From Saprospiraceae bacterium (lineage in GTDB: Bacteria > Bacteroidota > Bacteroidia > Chitinophagales > Saprospiraceae): a DNA stretch of 64,000 nucleotides. Shown in pieces: positions 35,880 through 45,191 of the stretch. The stretch spans positions 372,001-436,000 of the forward strand of contig JADJGA010000011.1 in assembly GCA_016708265.1 (NCBI GenBank), read 5' to 3'. The position numbers were made by a program, and so were the translations under genes. Under the pieces are notes generated by a model that was not told the DNA's origin, made no database searches, and was given only the letters and a program-made list of their open reading frames with translations. Position 1 is the stretch's first letter, and each line of letters opens with the position of its first letter.

Positions 35880-37496
35880 ATGCAAAACAGGATAACTAAA
35901 TTATCGATAGGTGCCTTACTAATATTCACATCACTGATAATGAAGGGCCAAAATTCACTTCCGTCCTGTGTAATTACAGCACCGCATTGCAATGCATATT
36001 TTAAGGAAGGAACTGATATAACCATCCGGATTTATGCTACTGATTTTGGAGGAACCTATACCGGTGGAGAAGTGCAAAAAGTTGAATTATTTAACGGAGA
36101 TATCAAATTAGGCGAAACTTCTGCTGCGATATCAAATACCTATTCTTTTCTATGGAAGCAGGTCCCTGCAGGGACATACACCATCAAAGCCAAAGCCACG
36201 GATAATGAAAATGCGGTTTCTGCATCTGCAGGAGTAATTATTACAGTGGGTTCTAATGTTGTTGTACCTGTAGGGTTAAGTGCCTGTAAAGGAAAGTATC
36301 TTGGAAATATAATAGCTTCAACTGTAAAATCAAATTTTAATACTTACTGGAATGGAATAACTGCCGAGAATGGCTGTAAATGGGGCTCAGTAGAGGCTAC
36401 CCGTGATGTAATGAACTGGGATATAGCCGATAAATCATATAAACATGCAAAAGACAATCACCTGATGTTCAGGTATCATACCCTGGCATGGGGAAGCCAG
36501 TATCCTTCATGGATAACAACATTAAGTCCTGCCGATTTTCAGGCTGAAATGGAAGAATATATGGCTGCAATTGCTGCCCGGTATCCACTGATCGATCAGA
36601 TTGATGTTTTGAACGAAAACATTTACATAAATTCCTGGGATAAAAAAGAGCATGCTGCAGGAACACCATATTTCAGAGCCGGGCTAGGAGGCCCCGGTGT
36701 AACTGGTTATGACTGGGTGATCTGGTTGTTTGAAAAAGCACGTTTTTATTTTCCCAATTCGAAACTGATAATGAATGATTTTGAGCTGGAAACAAATACG
36801 GCAGGTGTAAATGAAATGCTCGCTGTGGTGAAAGTACTTCGAGACAGGAATCTGATTGATGGCTTTGGAACACAGGCTCACTATTTCAATGTGGATGGAA
36901 TTGCATCTTCAGCTTTGTTAAATGCCTTAAACCTGATGGATAATTCAGGAGTGCCCATTTATGTAACAGAACTGGATTTGAAGGGTAAACCTGAATCGGA
37001 AGAAAACCAGAAAACCAGTTATTCAACTTCCTTTCCTGTATACTGGAAACATCCGGCTGTGGCAGGTATCACACTTTGGGGTTATGAGGAAGGTTCCACA
37101 TGGACTGCAGGTTCCGGTATTTTGAATAATGATAAGTCGGAGCGATTGGCAATGACCTGGCTGAAATCATATATGGCAGGACTGCCCGATGTTGGCTCTC
37201 CGTATTGTAACCTGCAAGATACCACTTCAAGCACTGAGGAATATTCCAAACATGATGAAAATTTTTCATTGTATCCTAATCCGGTAAATTCAGGTACAAT
37301 AAATTTTAAATGCAATCCGGATTTTAAAGTAAATACTATTGATATTATTAATGCTGATGGTAGAATAGTTAAAACAGTAAGGCCAACAGATATTCAAACT
37401 CAAATAGGTGTTTCAAACCTGACTAAAGGAATGTATTACCTTAGAATTTATTCTGATAATTCTGTTATCACCAAGAAAATTATTATAATCAACTAG
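35880..37496 (+). CDS. T9SS-secreted GH10 endo-beta-1,4-xylanase
   Basis: Family 10 glycanase of 538 residues: signal peptide (about 1-24), an Ig-like domain typical of Bacteroidota enzymes (about 30-123, ITAPHCNAYFKEGTDITI), a GH10 TIM barrel (about 130-440) and a Por tail (FSLYPNPVNSG to KIIIIN). The acid/base is E246 in DVLNENIY and the nucleophile E364 in VTELDLKG; FRYHTLAWGSQYPSW is the usual GH10 WHSQ-like region. The family acts mainly on xylan, so this gene extends the cluster beyond beta-1,3-glucan. It is transcribed separately. Confidence 0.92.
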   Translation: MQNRITKLSIGALLIFTSLIMKGQNSLPSCVITAPHCNAYFKEGTDITIRIYATDFGGTYTGGEVQKVELFNGDIKLGETSAAISNTYSFLWKQVPAGTYTIKAKATDNENAVSASAGVIITVGSNVVVPVGLSACKGKYLGNIIASTVKSNFNTYWNGITAENGCKWGSVEATRDVMNWDIADKSYKHAKDNHLMFRYHTLAWGSQYPSWITTLSPADFQAEMEEYMAAIAARYPLIDQIDVLNENIYINSWDKKEHAAGTPYFRAGLGGPGVTGYDWVIWLFEKARFYFPNSKLIMNDFELETNTAGVNEMLAVVKVLRDRNLIDGFGTQAHYFNVDGIASSALLNALNLMDNSGVPIYVTELDLKGKPESEENQKTSYSTSFPVYWKHPAVAGITLWGYEEGSTWTAGSGILNNDKSERLAMTWLKSYMAGLPDVGSPYCNLQDTTSSTEEYSKHDENFSLYPNPVNSGTINFKCNPDFKVNTIDIINADGRIVKTVRPTDIQTQIGVSNLTKGMYYLRIYSDNSVITKKIIIIN

Positions 37497-37712
37497 ATGC
37501 AATATAAACACAGTAAGAAATTGTGCATTAAAGAAATAAACCAATTGTAATGTTGGCGGCAAATCTTCTGTGGGTTATTCTTCAAAATTATTTTGCTATG
37601 ACTATCTTTTTAGTTGCAGTTAATGACCTTGTTTTAAATTCCAGTATATAAATCCCTGATGTGAGATTGTTTGTCTCAAATGCCAGGGAATGACTGCCGG
37701 AATTCTTTTATC

Positions 37713-39947
37713 TCAATTTTTTACCAAAACTTCTGCACCTAATAAATTATATAATCGAACGGTAACATTTTGAGGACCTGATGATAAAAAGTCAACTGTA
37801 AACTTACCTTTTGCCGGATTGGGATAACAGGTCAACATACCTGATAAATCATTTTCAATTACTCCTGTTGCAGAACAAAGCCCCGGAATATTCAAATCAA
37901 GCCACTGCAGCCGTTTGCCTATCCAGTTTTTGAGCGTATCAAGTTCATCATAGTAGGTAGCTGGCATTTGCCCTATTTCGGGAGCATGTCCGCTCCTGCC
38001 CAGTAAAGGCCATTTTTTAAAATGTCTCTGCTGCGCATTCTGAACCAGGAATCCCAGACTATCTATATATCCGAAAATGACAGCAGTATCAAGGATATTT
38101 TGCCTGTAGTCCTCGTAAGTGCACCGGAGTTCATCACGAAAAGTACTGTCCTGAAACATACGTACATACCATCCGGTGGCATAATTGTCTGTGGGGCAAT
38201 CATTGTTTAGATGTGCCCATCCTGAACCATCAAAGGTGTTATATATTGAACAATTCTCGAGATTTTTCCATGCCCAGTCAAAATCCCATACCGGGCCGGC
38301 TTTTAATTTTCCTCCTTTTGAGTATTTATCTTTATTATAAAACACGCTCTTTTTAAATCCGTCAGGGTTGCGGGATATCTCGTTCACCAGAAAATAATCA
38401 ATAAAGGATTTTACGTCCATATATTTCCTGTATCCTTTTGACGGGTCAGAAAAATCCGGACTGTAAAGTGCCGTTTCAAGGCTATCAACATAAGAGGCTA
38501 TGTATCTTTTCTGAGCAGGTTGTATTTCTGACTTATCAGGATATTCATACAAAAAGTGAACATCAAAGCCCGGGTGATCGATCGGTGAGTAATTGGATTT
38601 AAAACTATTCTGTTCATCCCAGTAGTTTTGCTCCAGGATATAGCCCCCGGTCAGTTCATCCCCAAGTGTATCAACAGGGTCTAATTTTGCTATATCAACC
38701 CGGTTTTTATCCTGTTTTATTTTTTCCCCGAAAACATAAATACCTTTGTAGGAACTGTCAACCATGACTTCACATAAATGGGCGCGGGGACAGTAATTAC
38801 CCATATCACCAAACAACTTATAGGCAATCAGGTTTCTTATCAACGAACGGTCATTGTAATTGGAAAGTAAAACCCAGTCATTTTCCTTGGGCAATCCCAA
38901 TAGTGATACATTGTTATTTTCTCCTGAGGAGGTTCTCGTTTCAATACCGTATGGTGTCTGAGGATAGCCGGCAGAGGTGGCACCGCGAATCTCTATCCCG
39001 ATATTGCCGCTGTATATATTTGCAACGTCGGTCACATTTGTGATCTTGTTGGGGCCATTGTATTTAATGTCCATCAGGCAGTTGATTTTCGGTTCATCGA
39101 CAATTTTTTGCCCTAATGTGTTGATCATTACGATTGGCAGTTCAGAGTTTTCAAAAACGACAGTTCCCAAATCTTTTACACAAATCTCAAATGTTCCTGC
39201 TGCACCACCGTAACCCCAAAGCTGTATGTAAATGGTTTGCCCCGGAGTAAGGTCATAAACGGGTAGGAACGATAAATAACCGTCACCTGCGTCATCATCA
39301 CAGCCAGTAATACTCAGTGTATCGCAGGTACTGCTTTTCCAGACAGCTATGCCTGTATCATTTAAACTTCCGCTTTTGGTTTCAAAACTCAGATTGCCGG
39401 AAGCAGGAACCTGCATTGTAAACCAGATATCACCCCCCTTGAAGTCGGAGCAGTTTGGGAACAGCCCGGAGCCGGGGAAACCGGTATTGTCGGTAAAAAC
39501 ACACTGACCTGTATCTATTGCGATTGCAGTACACGGATAAGCGCCCGGTAGAAGCGGCTTGTCGCAGTCAGCTATTCCGGAGTATACAAGGCCTGTATCT
39601 GGGTAGGGACCATCTTTGAATATAATATTCCAGGATGGATCCTGCAGTCTGTAGGTATTATCCTCTTCATAAATGCCAGAGGTATAGATCAAATCGAGGC
39701 TGTCACCATTGCAAACCGAAAAGGTATCTATGGTTCCATAATTGCTTGCGCTGAAAACACCAATTGATTGCTTATTGACGAGTACTTCAAGAGTAGCACC
39801 ATTCCAGCTGTCACCATAGCTGTCATTGAGGAATAAAGTATAAGTGCAGCATTGCGCTCCGGAGTATATACCCTGAAAACTTAAAAATATAATGAACGCA
39901 AGCTTAATTATTCTTCCCGGTAGTACAAGTTCTGATAAGTATTTCAT
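37713..39947 (-). CDS. CotH-family secreted protein with broken T9SS tail
   Basis: A secreted CotH kinase-like protein. It has a signal peptide (about 1-31), two N-terminal beta domains (about 32-270, one rich in Cys), a CotH domain (about 270-680: DWVLLSNYNDRSLIRN, YILEQNYWD, FLVNEISRNPDGFKKS, GPVWDFDWAWKN), then a Por tail that starts LTCYPNPAKGKF. The frame stops early at LLGAEVLVKN. Further minus-strand codons down to 37588 read SGSHSLAFETNNLTSGIYI and end TKKIVIAK, the expected rest of the tail, reached through one or two indels at about 37690-37712. CotH proteins are surface proteins linked to spore coats, protein phosphorylation or polysaccharide binding; the role here is unknown. Confidence 0.85.
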   Translation of the reverse strand: MKYLSELVLPGRIIKLAFIIFLSFQGIYSGAQCCTYTLFLNDSYGDSWNGATLEVLVNKQSIGVFSASNYGTIDTFSVCNGDSLDLIYTSGIYEEDNTYRLQDPSWNIIFKDGPYPDTGLVYSGIADCDKPLLPGAYPCTAIAIDTGQCVFTDNTGFPGSGLFPNCSDFKGGDIWFTMQVPASGNLSFETKSGSLNDTGIAVWKSSTCDTLSITGCDDDAGDGYLSFLPVYDLTPGQTIYIQLWGYGGAAGTFEICVKDLGTVVFENSELPIVMINTLGQKIVDEPKINCLMDIKYNGPNKITNVTDVANIYSGNIGIEIRGATSAGYPQTPYGIETRTSSGENNNVSLLGLPKENDWVLLSNYNDRSLIRNLIAYKLFGDMGNYCPRAHLCEVMVDSSYKGIYVFGEKIKQDKNRVDIAKLDPVDTLGDELTGGYILEQNYWDEQNSFKSNYSPIDHPGFDVHFLYEYPDKSEIQPAQKRYIASYVDSLETALYSPDFSDPSKGYRKYMDVKSFIDYFLVNEISRNPDGFKKSVFYNKDKYSKGGKLKAGPVWDFDWAWKNLENCSIYNTFDGSGWAHLNNDCPTDNYATGWYVRMFQDSTFRDELRCTYEDYRQNILDTAVIFGYIDSLGFLVQNAQQRHFKKWPLLGRSGHAPEIGQMPATYYDELDTLKNWIGKRLQWLDLNIPGLCSATGVIENDLSGMLTCYPNPAKGKFTVDFLSSGPQNVTVRLYNLLGAEVLVKN

Positions 39948-40277
39948 AATTCTTTTAGCATTTATAATTATATCATATATTTAGCCCGCATCAGATCAGA
40001 TAATCCTGAGAGGGGCAAGCAATCCAAAACCCTAATAATAAATAATAATGGTCAAAAATACCGATAATTATCGATAGAATTAAAATAACCCGGGGATATT
40101 CTTTAGGAAATATATAAAAACGGAGTCAAGTTTTGAAAGTGTTGAAATGTAGAACTGTGATTTTGTCCAGCTTAAAATCCAACAACTGTTTAGGATAAAA
40201 CACATAGGTGAATCAAAAAATTTTAAAGAATTCCTTTCACTCGTTTCCTATTAACTTCCTCTTTGGAATTTGTTTTA
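39948..40277. other. intergenic region without recognisable features
   Basis: 330 bp of AT-rich sequence between the CotH start and the GNAT stop, both on the minus strand. It must contain the CotH promoter, but I see no clear TAnnTTTG box, hairpin or ORF. Confidence 0.4.
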
Positions 40278-40835
40278 TCATGCATTTTGTGGTTTTGAAA
40301 TGTCGAAATACATATCATAGTTTTCACCGTTGTGGGTAAATTTTCCAAGTATTTTGAAGTTATTTTTCTTGTAGAAATTTACAGCTTTGATATTATCCAT
40401 TTGAACACCGCCCCACAAAATTATCCTGTTGATCTCTGTACTTCTCAGGTCTGAAAGGATAAAATGAAACAGTTGGTTTCCGATACCGCAACTCTGCCAG
40501 GCATCGGCAACTGAAGGAGCAAATGTGCAGTCGGTTTTGTCGTCGGGGTTCATACCATAAGATTGCAGTCTAACAGCGTCGTGTTGCAGGTATCCGGTTT
40601 TTATTATAAAGTATGCTATGATTTGATTTGTTTCCATATCACAGGCAATATAGCCCAGATGAAGGTCTGAATATGTGTAGAAATCGATTATAGACTGTTT
40701 GTCAAACCTGTGAGGGCCAAACTGTCTTTTGGTTTCTTCTCTAAGATTTTGCAAATAGTCAAACAGGTCATCAAGGTCATTTGATTTTAATCTTCGTAAA
40801 GAAACCTGCCTGTTATTTTTTGTTGTGATTATCAT
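40278..40835 (-). CDS. GNAT-family N-acetyltransferase
   Basis: A 185-residue acetyl-CoA-dependent acyltransferase. It shows the GNAT order: an N-terminal VSLRRLKSNDLDDLF strand-helix, IIAYFIIKTGYL, the acetyl-CoA region with a degenerate CGIGNQLFHFIL (Q/RxxGxG/A-like), and the C-terminal NIKAVNFYKKNNFKILGKF. The acceptor is not predictable; RimJ/RimL-like or small-molecule acetylation are both possible. It stands alone. Confidence 0.85.
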   Translation of the reverse strand: MIITTKNNRQVSLRRLKSNDLDDLFDYLQNLREETKRQFGPHRFDKQSIIDFYTYSDLHLGYIACDMETNQIIAYFIIKTGYLQHDAVRLQSYGMNPDDKTDCTFAPSVADAWQSCGIGNQLFHFILSDLRSTEINRIILWGGVQMDNIKAVNFYKKNNFKILGKFTHNGENYDMYFDISKPQNA

Positions 40836-40986
40836 AGGGTGCGGGGTGATTTACCTGAACAATAGAATGATGTTGTTTTATAAATGCATTTATTTAAAAA
40901 ATATATATTTTAAGTGTTAGTGTCTCTCAGATATTTAGTCCCTTTACTCGAACCTGAAGTTTACTTTCTCAGATCAAATGATCCTG

Positions 40987-41490
40987 TCATTTGTACCTGT
41001 ATGGCTCATTTTTGTATGCCAGTTTTCTGACATTTTCCAATACCCTTTTCATATATATTCTCCAGAATGTTTTTGTGAAAAGCCAGTTTAGCGGGTACAG
41101 CAGGTCAACATCGGAATGCATGGTGTATGTATATTCTATTAAAATCTTGTTGGATTCAAGCTCGGTGGTTTTCCATTCTCCGGTAAATTTTGAAAAGCCC
41201 AGCATCCATGATTTAAAATCACTCACTTCGATCTTCCAGTATTGATTTTCTATTCTTTCAATAACTGTGTCTGTAGAAGCCTCACCACCTTTATATGTAG
41301 GGGATTTAGCGACAAATACCTTTTTACTGCCTCCAGGCTGTCCCCAGTTTTCGTCTTCTGTGCAGTGAGTTACTTTAGGCATAATTCCAAAGCCGGTATG
41401 GATTTTAGATACATCGCAAAGCATAGGAGTCTTAAATGCTCTCTCGATGGAGCAGTTAAATATGGTTGTTATTTGTGTTCTTGTCTGCAT
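40987..41490 (-). CDS. SRPBCC (START/Bet v1-like) domain protein
   Basis: A 167-residue small cytoplasmic protein with an SRPBCC-type fold: the start ITTIFNCSIERAFKTPMLCDV is the usual first strand and helix, and it ends with a long C-terminal helix. Such proteins bind hydrophobic ligands in an internal cavity; many are uncharacterised. No catalytic residues can be named. No operon partner is evident. Confidence 0.7.
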   Translation of the reverse strand: MQTRTQITTIFNCSIERAFKTPMLCDVSKIHTGFGIMPKVTHCTEDENWGQPGGSKKVFVAKSPTYKGGEASTDTVIERIENQYWKIEVSDFKSWMLGFSKFTGEWKTTELESNKILIEYTYTMHSDVDLLYPLNWLFTKTFWRIYMKRVLENVRKLAYKNEPYRYK

Positions 41491-41533
41491 ATTCTTATTT
41501 AAATCATTAATTGGTATTAGTCAATGAATATTT

Positions 41534-42241
41534 TTACCTTTCCATAGCTTTTCTTTTCAAATCTTCAGGCATTTTTTCTATAGCGTAGCGTAGTGCTGTT
41601 CTGGGCATAATTGCTTTATTTTTAATCACATATTCATATATTTCTTTTTGGTTTGCCTCACTTGCAGCTTTTAACATCCATCCATATCCTTTTTGTACCA
41701 AATCATCATTATCCAAAAATAAAACATCTGCAATTTCAAGGATATCACTGAGAAATTTCCCTTTTCTTGCCGGTATGATCAAAGTCACAGCAGAGGCTCT
41801 GCGCATCCATCTATTTCCAGATTTAGCCAAGTCTTTTAATCGTTTTAAGTATTCAGGATACATCTCTATAAATTCTCCAATAGTATGATTACAAAGTGTA
41901 TCACATGTAGCCCAATTATTTACATAATTATTAATCCATTTCTCAAATATTTCAAAGTCTCCAGGTTCAAATTTTTTACGGATAAAATATGACCAATGAC
42001 ATGCTATGAATGATTCTTCAATATATCCTGATCGCCACAAAATTTCGCAGAGATCAAATATTTCAGATTTTGTTTTAAAATCGATAAGCTTATAGAATTC
42101 CCTGCTTATTTTGTTTACAGTCGGAACTTTAACTCCATAAAATTTTATCTTTTCTTTGAAAAAATTTTGGCTGTTTGCCAGGGTTTTTTCATCGATATTA
42201 TTTTTTAACTCTATTCTAATTTGGTCGATAATATTTTCCAT
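41534..42241 (-). CDS. AlkD-like DNA alkylation repair protein (HEAT repeats)
   Basis: A 235-residue all-helical HEAT-repeat protein of the AlkC/AlkD DNA glycosylase family, which removes N3/N7-alkylated purines. Family hallmarks are YGVKVPTVNKISREFY near the N terminus, the WATCDTLC segment with the conserved Trp-Asp, RWMRRASAV, DDLVQKGYGWMLKAASE (the conserved Q-K-G-x-G-W-M-L-R/K region) and AIMPRTALRYAIEKMP. The catalytic Asp in this family lies in the WATCD-like or later segment, and I did not assign it further. Monocistronic. Confidence 0.85.
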   Translation of the reverse strand: MENIIDQIRIELKNNIDEKTLANSQNFFKEKIKFYGVKVPTVNKISREFYKLIDFKTKSEIFDLCEILWRSGYIEESFIACHWSYFIRKKFEPGDFEIFEKWINNYVNNWATCDTLCNHTIGEFIEMYPEYLKRLKDLAKSGNRWMRRASAVTLIIPARKGKFLSDILEIADVLFLDNDDLVQKGYGWMLKAASEANQKEIYEYVIKNKAIMPRTALRYAIEKMPEDLKRKAMER

Positions 42242-42443
42242 GATGATTAAGATTATTTTATGTTACCTTTATTGTCATGCAAAGCAACTTAGATATAAAC
42301 ACGATAAAATTCTTAAGCTTCTATTTTTTTCGGTTTTCATCAGGTTTGGAATTAAATTCCTGCGATTTCTTTTATTTCAATTTATTTGTATTGTCTATTT
42401 ATTGTTGAATAGATTGAGAAAGCTATTTATGATGTCTGATGAA

Positions 42444-43589
42444 TTAAAGTTTTTTGTTTTGAATCGAAACCTGATCAGCGTTATTTCTTATGAATTTTTT
42501 CAGGTCATCCAAAGTTTTGACTTTTTCATGCCAGTCCGGATCAGGAAAATTATTCAGGGCATAATCGAGATTCTTTTCATTTACAAAATCATCGATTACA
42601 GTACAACCCTCCAGAGAATGCAGCGGTTCCAGGAAAATATAACCATCAAAGTATTGTTCCAGAGTGAAGTTTTCATAGCACATGCTATTAATGCTGTTAT
42701 CAGGCAATTTTCCAATCGGGGTGTTGATCAAGTCAAATCCTACCGGATGCAGAGAGTTTTCCTTCATCAATTGCTCAATTGCTCCATTTGAAGGTGAAAC
42801 AAGGAAATAATTATTACTTTCTTTTTGAGTAAATGCCTGGTGAAGAATTATGTTAAACACTTTATCAGGATATTTTTTATAAAGCCTGTTGCCTAACCAG
42901 TCAAAGTCATAATCGCAGAAATTATCCCCGTTGTATTTAAAATAAGGAGAACCATACCTTGTATATGCGTGCGGAGTACCTGTTAAAACCAGGATTTTTT
43001 CCTTTTTGTCAGTTATTTCTTTTTCAATTATTTCTGCTCTGAATTTGTCTACTGTGCCTTTATTGAAAACCAGTTTCATACTTTCAGGTGTTCTTGGGCT
43101 ATTGAATTTTTGCCAGTCAAAAACATAACTTAAGTTTAATACCCTGAACTTTTTAGCTGTTTTGGGCAAGGAGTGATTCAATTGCCAGGTAGTTTTGTAA
43201 ATGTCAATATATTCCCGATAACCCCAGGTAACATTGTAGGTAAACATTATTTCCATGGCTTTTTTTTCGTCATATTCTTCTGCATTTACAAGTGCATCCA
43301 ATTCTTTTTGAACTTCTGAGGTACCAAACTCCATGCCAATATTGTAAATCCCGTTTTTATAGAGTTCCGGGATCAGAGACTGAACAAATAACAGGTTCTC
43401 TTTCACAAGATGGTGTTCGCCCAACAAAACAATATCATGGTTCATAAATTTTTCGATAATATATTTATCAGGATCAAGTGCGTTGTTCTTTATCCATTCA
43501 ATATTTTCATTACTGGTTTGCTGCGAAAATACTCCAGCCTGTATCAGAACAAATATCATAAAGAACAGGTATTTTAATTTTAGTGTCAT
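42444..43589 (-). CDS. secreted ChaN/EreA/TIKI-like superfamily protein
   Basis: A 381-residue exported protein (signal about 1-23, ending GVFSQ). The conserved core is DIVLLGEHHLVKENLLFVQ and YNIGMEFGTSEVQKELDALV, the Glu-His and Glu positions typical of the EreA/ChaN/TIKI (TraB-related) fold, with a later ILVLTGTPHAYTRYG. Members include erythromycin esterase, haem-binding ChaN and TIKI proteases. No specific reaction can be assigned. It lies 28 bp downstream of the hypothetical gene on the same strand and may be co-transcribed with it. Confidence 0.65.
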   Translation of the reverse strand: MTLKLKYLFFMIFVLIQAGVFSQQTSNENIEWIKNNALDPDKYIIEKFMNHDIVLLGEHHLVKENLLFVQSLIPELYKNGIYNIGMEFGTSEVQKELDALVNAEEYDEKKAMEIMFTYNVTWGYREYIDIYKTTWQLNHSLPKTAKKFRVLNLSYVFDWQKFNSPRTPESMKLVFNKGTVDKFRAEIIEKEITDKKEKILVLTGTPHAYTRYGSPYFKYNGDNFCDYDFDWLGNRLYKKYPDKVFNIILHQAFTQKESNNYFLVSPSNGAIEQLMKENSLHPVGFDLINTPIGKLPDNSINSMCYENFTLEQYFDGYIFLEPLHSLEGCTVIDDFVNEKNLDYALNNFPDPDWHEKVKTLDDLKKFIRNNADQVSIQNKKL

Positions 43590-43617
43590 AATTATTTAAT
43601 TTTAAAGCTTTTATTTA

Positions 43618-44232
43618 TCATTTAATTATTCCTGATTTTTCCAGGTTGTCTAATAAATGCTTAAAAGTATCAATTAATTCAATGATCATTTCTTTATTTC
43701 CTGCATCTCTTTGTTTAACACTTAACAGTTCTGCTTTTCCTGATTGTGATTCACATTGGTACGAAACTGAGTATATATTGTATTTAAGAAGTGTTTCCTG
43801 GATTTCTCTACTCATTATTAGCTTGACTAAGTCTGACCTGTTGCTTTTAATAAGGTAATGCCTGTCAAACTCTTTCCACCCTAATTCAATCTCTGGTTTG
43901 GTAAATTTTTTAAATATTCTGTCGAAAAAGTCTTCCTGGCTAAGTAATAGTTCAAAGATTTGGCTATATGAAAAAGAAACATTAAACTTTAATGGCCTGC
44001 TGTCAGAAACAGAAATCCGGATATTCCATTTTTTATATGGTATTGAAATATTATGAATTTCAATTTCATTTCCGGAATTATGTTTTATCTTAAATTCTCC
44101 ATTGAACTCTTTTGCAATTACTTTCCACATTTCTCTTTTGGAAAAATTGTCAGTATAGCCTAACGAAGGTTTATTTAGGATTGATTGAATAATATTTGCT
44201 TTTTTGTTCGTGTCCATCAGTAATTTTATCAT
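43618..44232 (-). CDS. hypothetical protein, 204 residues
   Basis: I do not recognise it. It is soluble, without signal or membrane segments, and has mixed alpha/beta character with a helical C terminus (IIELIDTFKHLLDNLEKSG). It lies just upstream of the ChaN/EreA-like gene on the same strand. ATG 44232 is used; Met 6 (MDTNKK) is an alternative start. Confidence 0.6.
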   Translation of the reverse strand: MIKLLMDTNKKANIIQSILNKPSLGYTDNFSKREMWKVIAKEFNGEFKIKHNSGNEIEIHNISIPYKKWNIRISVSDSRPLKFNVSFSYSQIFELLLSQEDFFDRIFKKFTKPEIELGWKEFDRHYLIKSNRSDLVKLIMSREIQETLLKYNIYSVSYQCESQSGKAELLSVKQRDAGNKEMIIELIDTFKHLLDNLEKSGIIK

Positions 44233-44329
44233 GTAGCTGTTTACAAAAATTTGTTGCTATTCACCCTTAACGAATTAATTAACTCAATTTTTATTAAATT
44301 TCTTTGCTTTTTGAACTCATAAAAATTAG

Positions 44330-44480
44330 CAATTCAACGATAAATACCGCGGCTTGCGATGCAGACATCATCCCAGGGATTAAATTTTACCTGCAAAGCA
44401 TCGATAAAATTACCTGGTTCTTTAGCTACAACTCCTGATCGCTATCGGGATCGCACTATCCTCCGCTTGTATTGTTATAT
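44330..44480. repeat. GC-richer intergenic element with a partial palindrome
   Basis: This stretch is clearly richer in G and C than its surroundings. It contains ACCGCGGCTTGCGATGC and, near 44437-44453, GATCGCTATCGGGATCGC. Similar CTATCGGGA-bearing intergenic blocks recur in Bacteroidota genomes (from memory), and a related word occurs inside the adaptor gene near 12968. No gene is visible. Confidence 0.35.
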
Positions 44481-44500
44481 GTCTGCAATATCAATTTTTC

Positions 44501-44692
44501 TTAATATTTTTTATCTTTGAACCATAGGATGAATCTTGTCAATGCGACACCTACAGACATTCCCAATACAAATATAAACCAAAATCCCACATGATCAGGT
44601 TTACTCTCAATTCTTGAATAGAAAACCAGATATAGAGAAATTGTTATTAACAGTGTAACTAATACCATTAGCATTCCTTTTGTATTTTTCAT
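44501..44692 (-). CDS. small two-helix membrane protein
   Basis: 63 residues with two hydrophobic helices (about 7-26 and 36-57) joined by a polar loop, and a basic C-terminal tail (WFKDKKY). The pattern resembles small Bacteroidota inner-membrane proteins, but no family is recognised. It stands alone between intergenic stretches. Confidence 0.6.
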   Translation of the reverse strand: MKNTKGMLMVLVTLLITISLYLVFYSRIESKPDHVGFWFIFVLGMSVGVALTRFILWFKDKKY

Positions 44693-44834
44693 TTTGATAA
44701 GTTTTAAATGTGAGAGTTAAAATATAAAAAAAATATTCATTTTTATTATCGGTGTTTAGCATTTTAATTCTGTTTAACTTAACGATATAATTATTCCCCG
44801 TTTTTTATTCATCGCATTGCCGAATTAAAATCCA

Positions 44835-45191
44835 TCAAATAGTTTGTCCAAAAGTCAATAAATTATTGTCCGGATCAAGTAAAGAAAACTCTTTTTGGCC
44901 CCAGTGTTTCATTTCTAATCGGCCATTTGGATGTATGTTTGTTTTCTTGTCTAATAAAGATAAGTAAAGTTTGTCGATGTTATCTGTTCTGATATATACT
45001 TGTCCATAGTTTTCTTTTGGGTCAAGTTGTTTAAACTCAAAAAAGTGAATTTGAATATTGTCTTTTTGCAACATTAAATAACCTGCAAAGTCTTCACTTC
45101 CATATTCCTGAAAACCCAATTTATCAATGTAAAAGTCCCGCGTTGCCATTTTATCCCTCATTGGTAATTTTGGATTAATGTCTGTTAGCAT
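44835..45191 (-). CDS. VOC-superfamily (bleomycin-resistance/glyoxalase-like) protein
   Basis: 118 residues with two beta-alpha-beta-beta-beta modules. The N-terminal module has NPKLPMRDKMATRDFYIDKLGF and IQIHFFEF. The C-terminal module has GQVYIRTDNIDKLYLSL and KEFSLLDPDNNLLTFGQ. This matches small bleomycin-binding or glyoxalase-fold proteins that are usually dimeric. It is either a drug-binding protein or an uncharacterised VOC member. Confidence 0.85.
   Translation of the reverse strand: MLTDINPKLPMRDKMATRDFYIDKLGFQEYGSEDFAGYLMLQKDNIQIHFFEFKQLDPKENYGQVYIRTDNIDKLYLSLLDKKTNIHPNGRLEMKHWGQKEFSLLDPDNNLLTFGQTI

Noticed and set aside
42156..42791. 211-codon plus-strand ORF
   Set aside because: It lies antisense over the AlkD-like and ChaN/EreA-like genes, has a composition of a reverse-strand shadow, and lacks any family resemblance.
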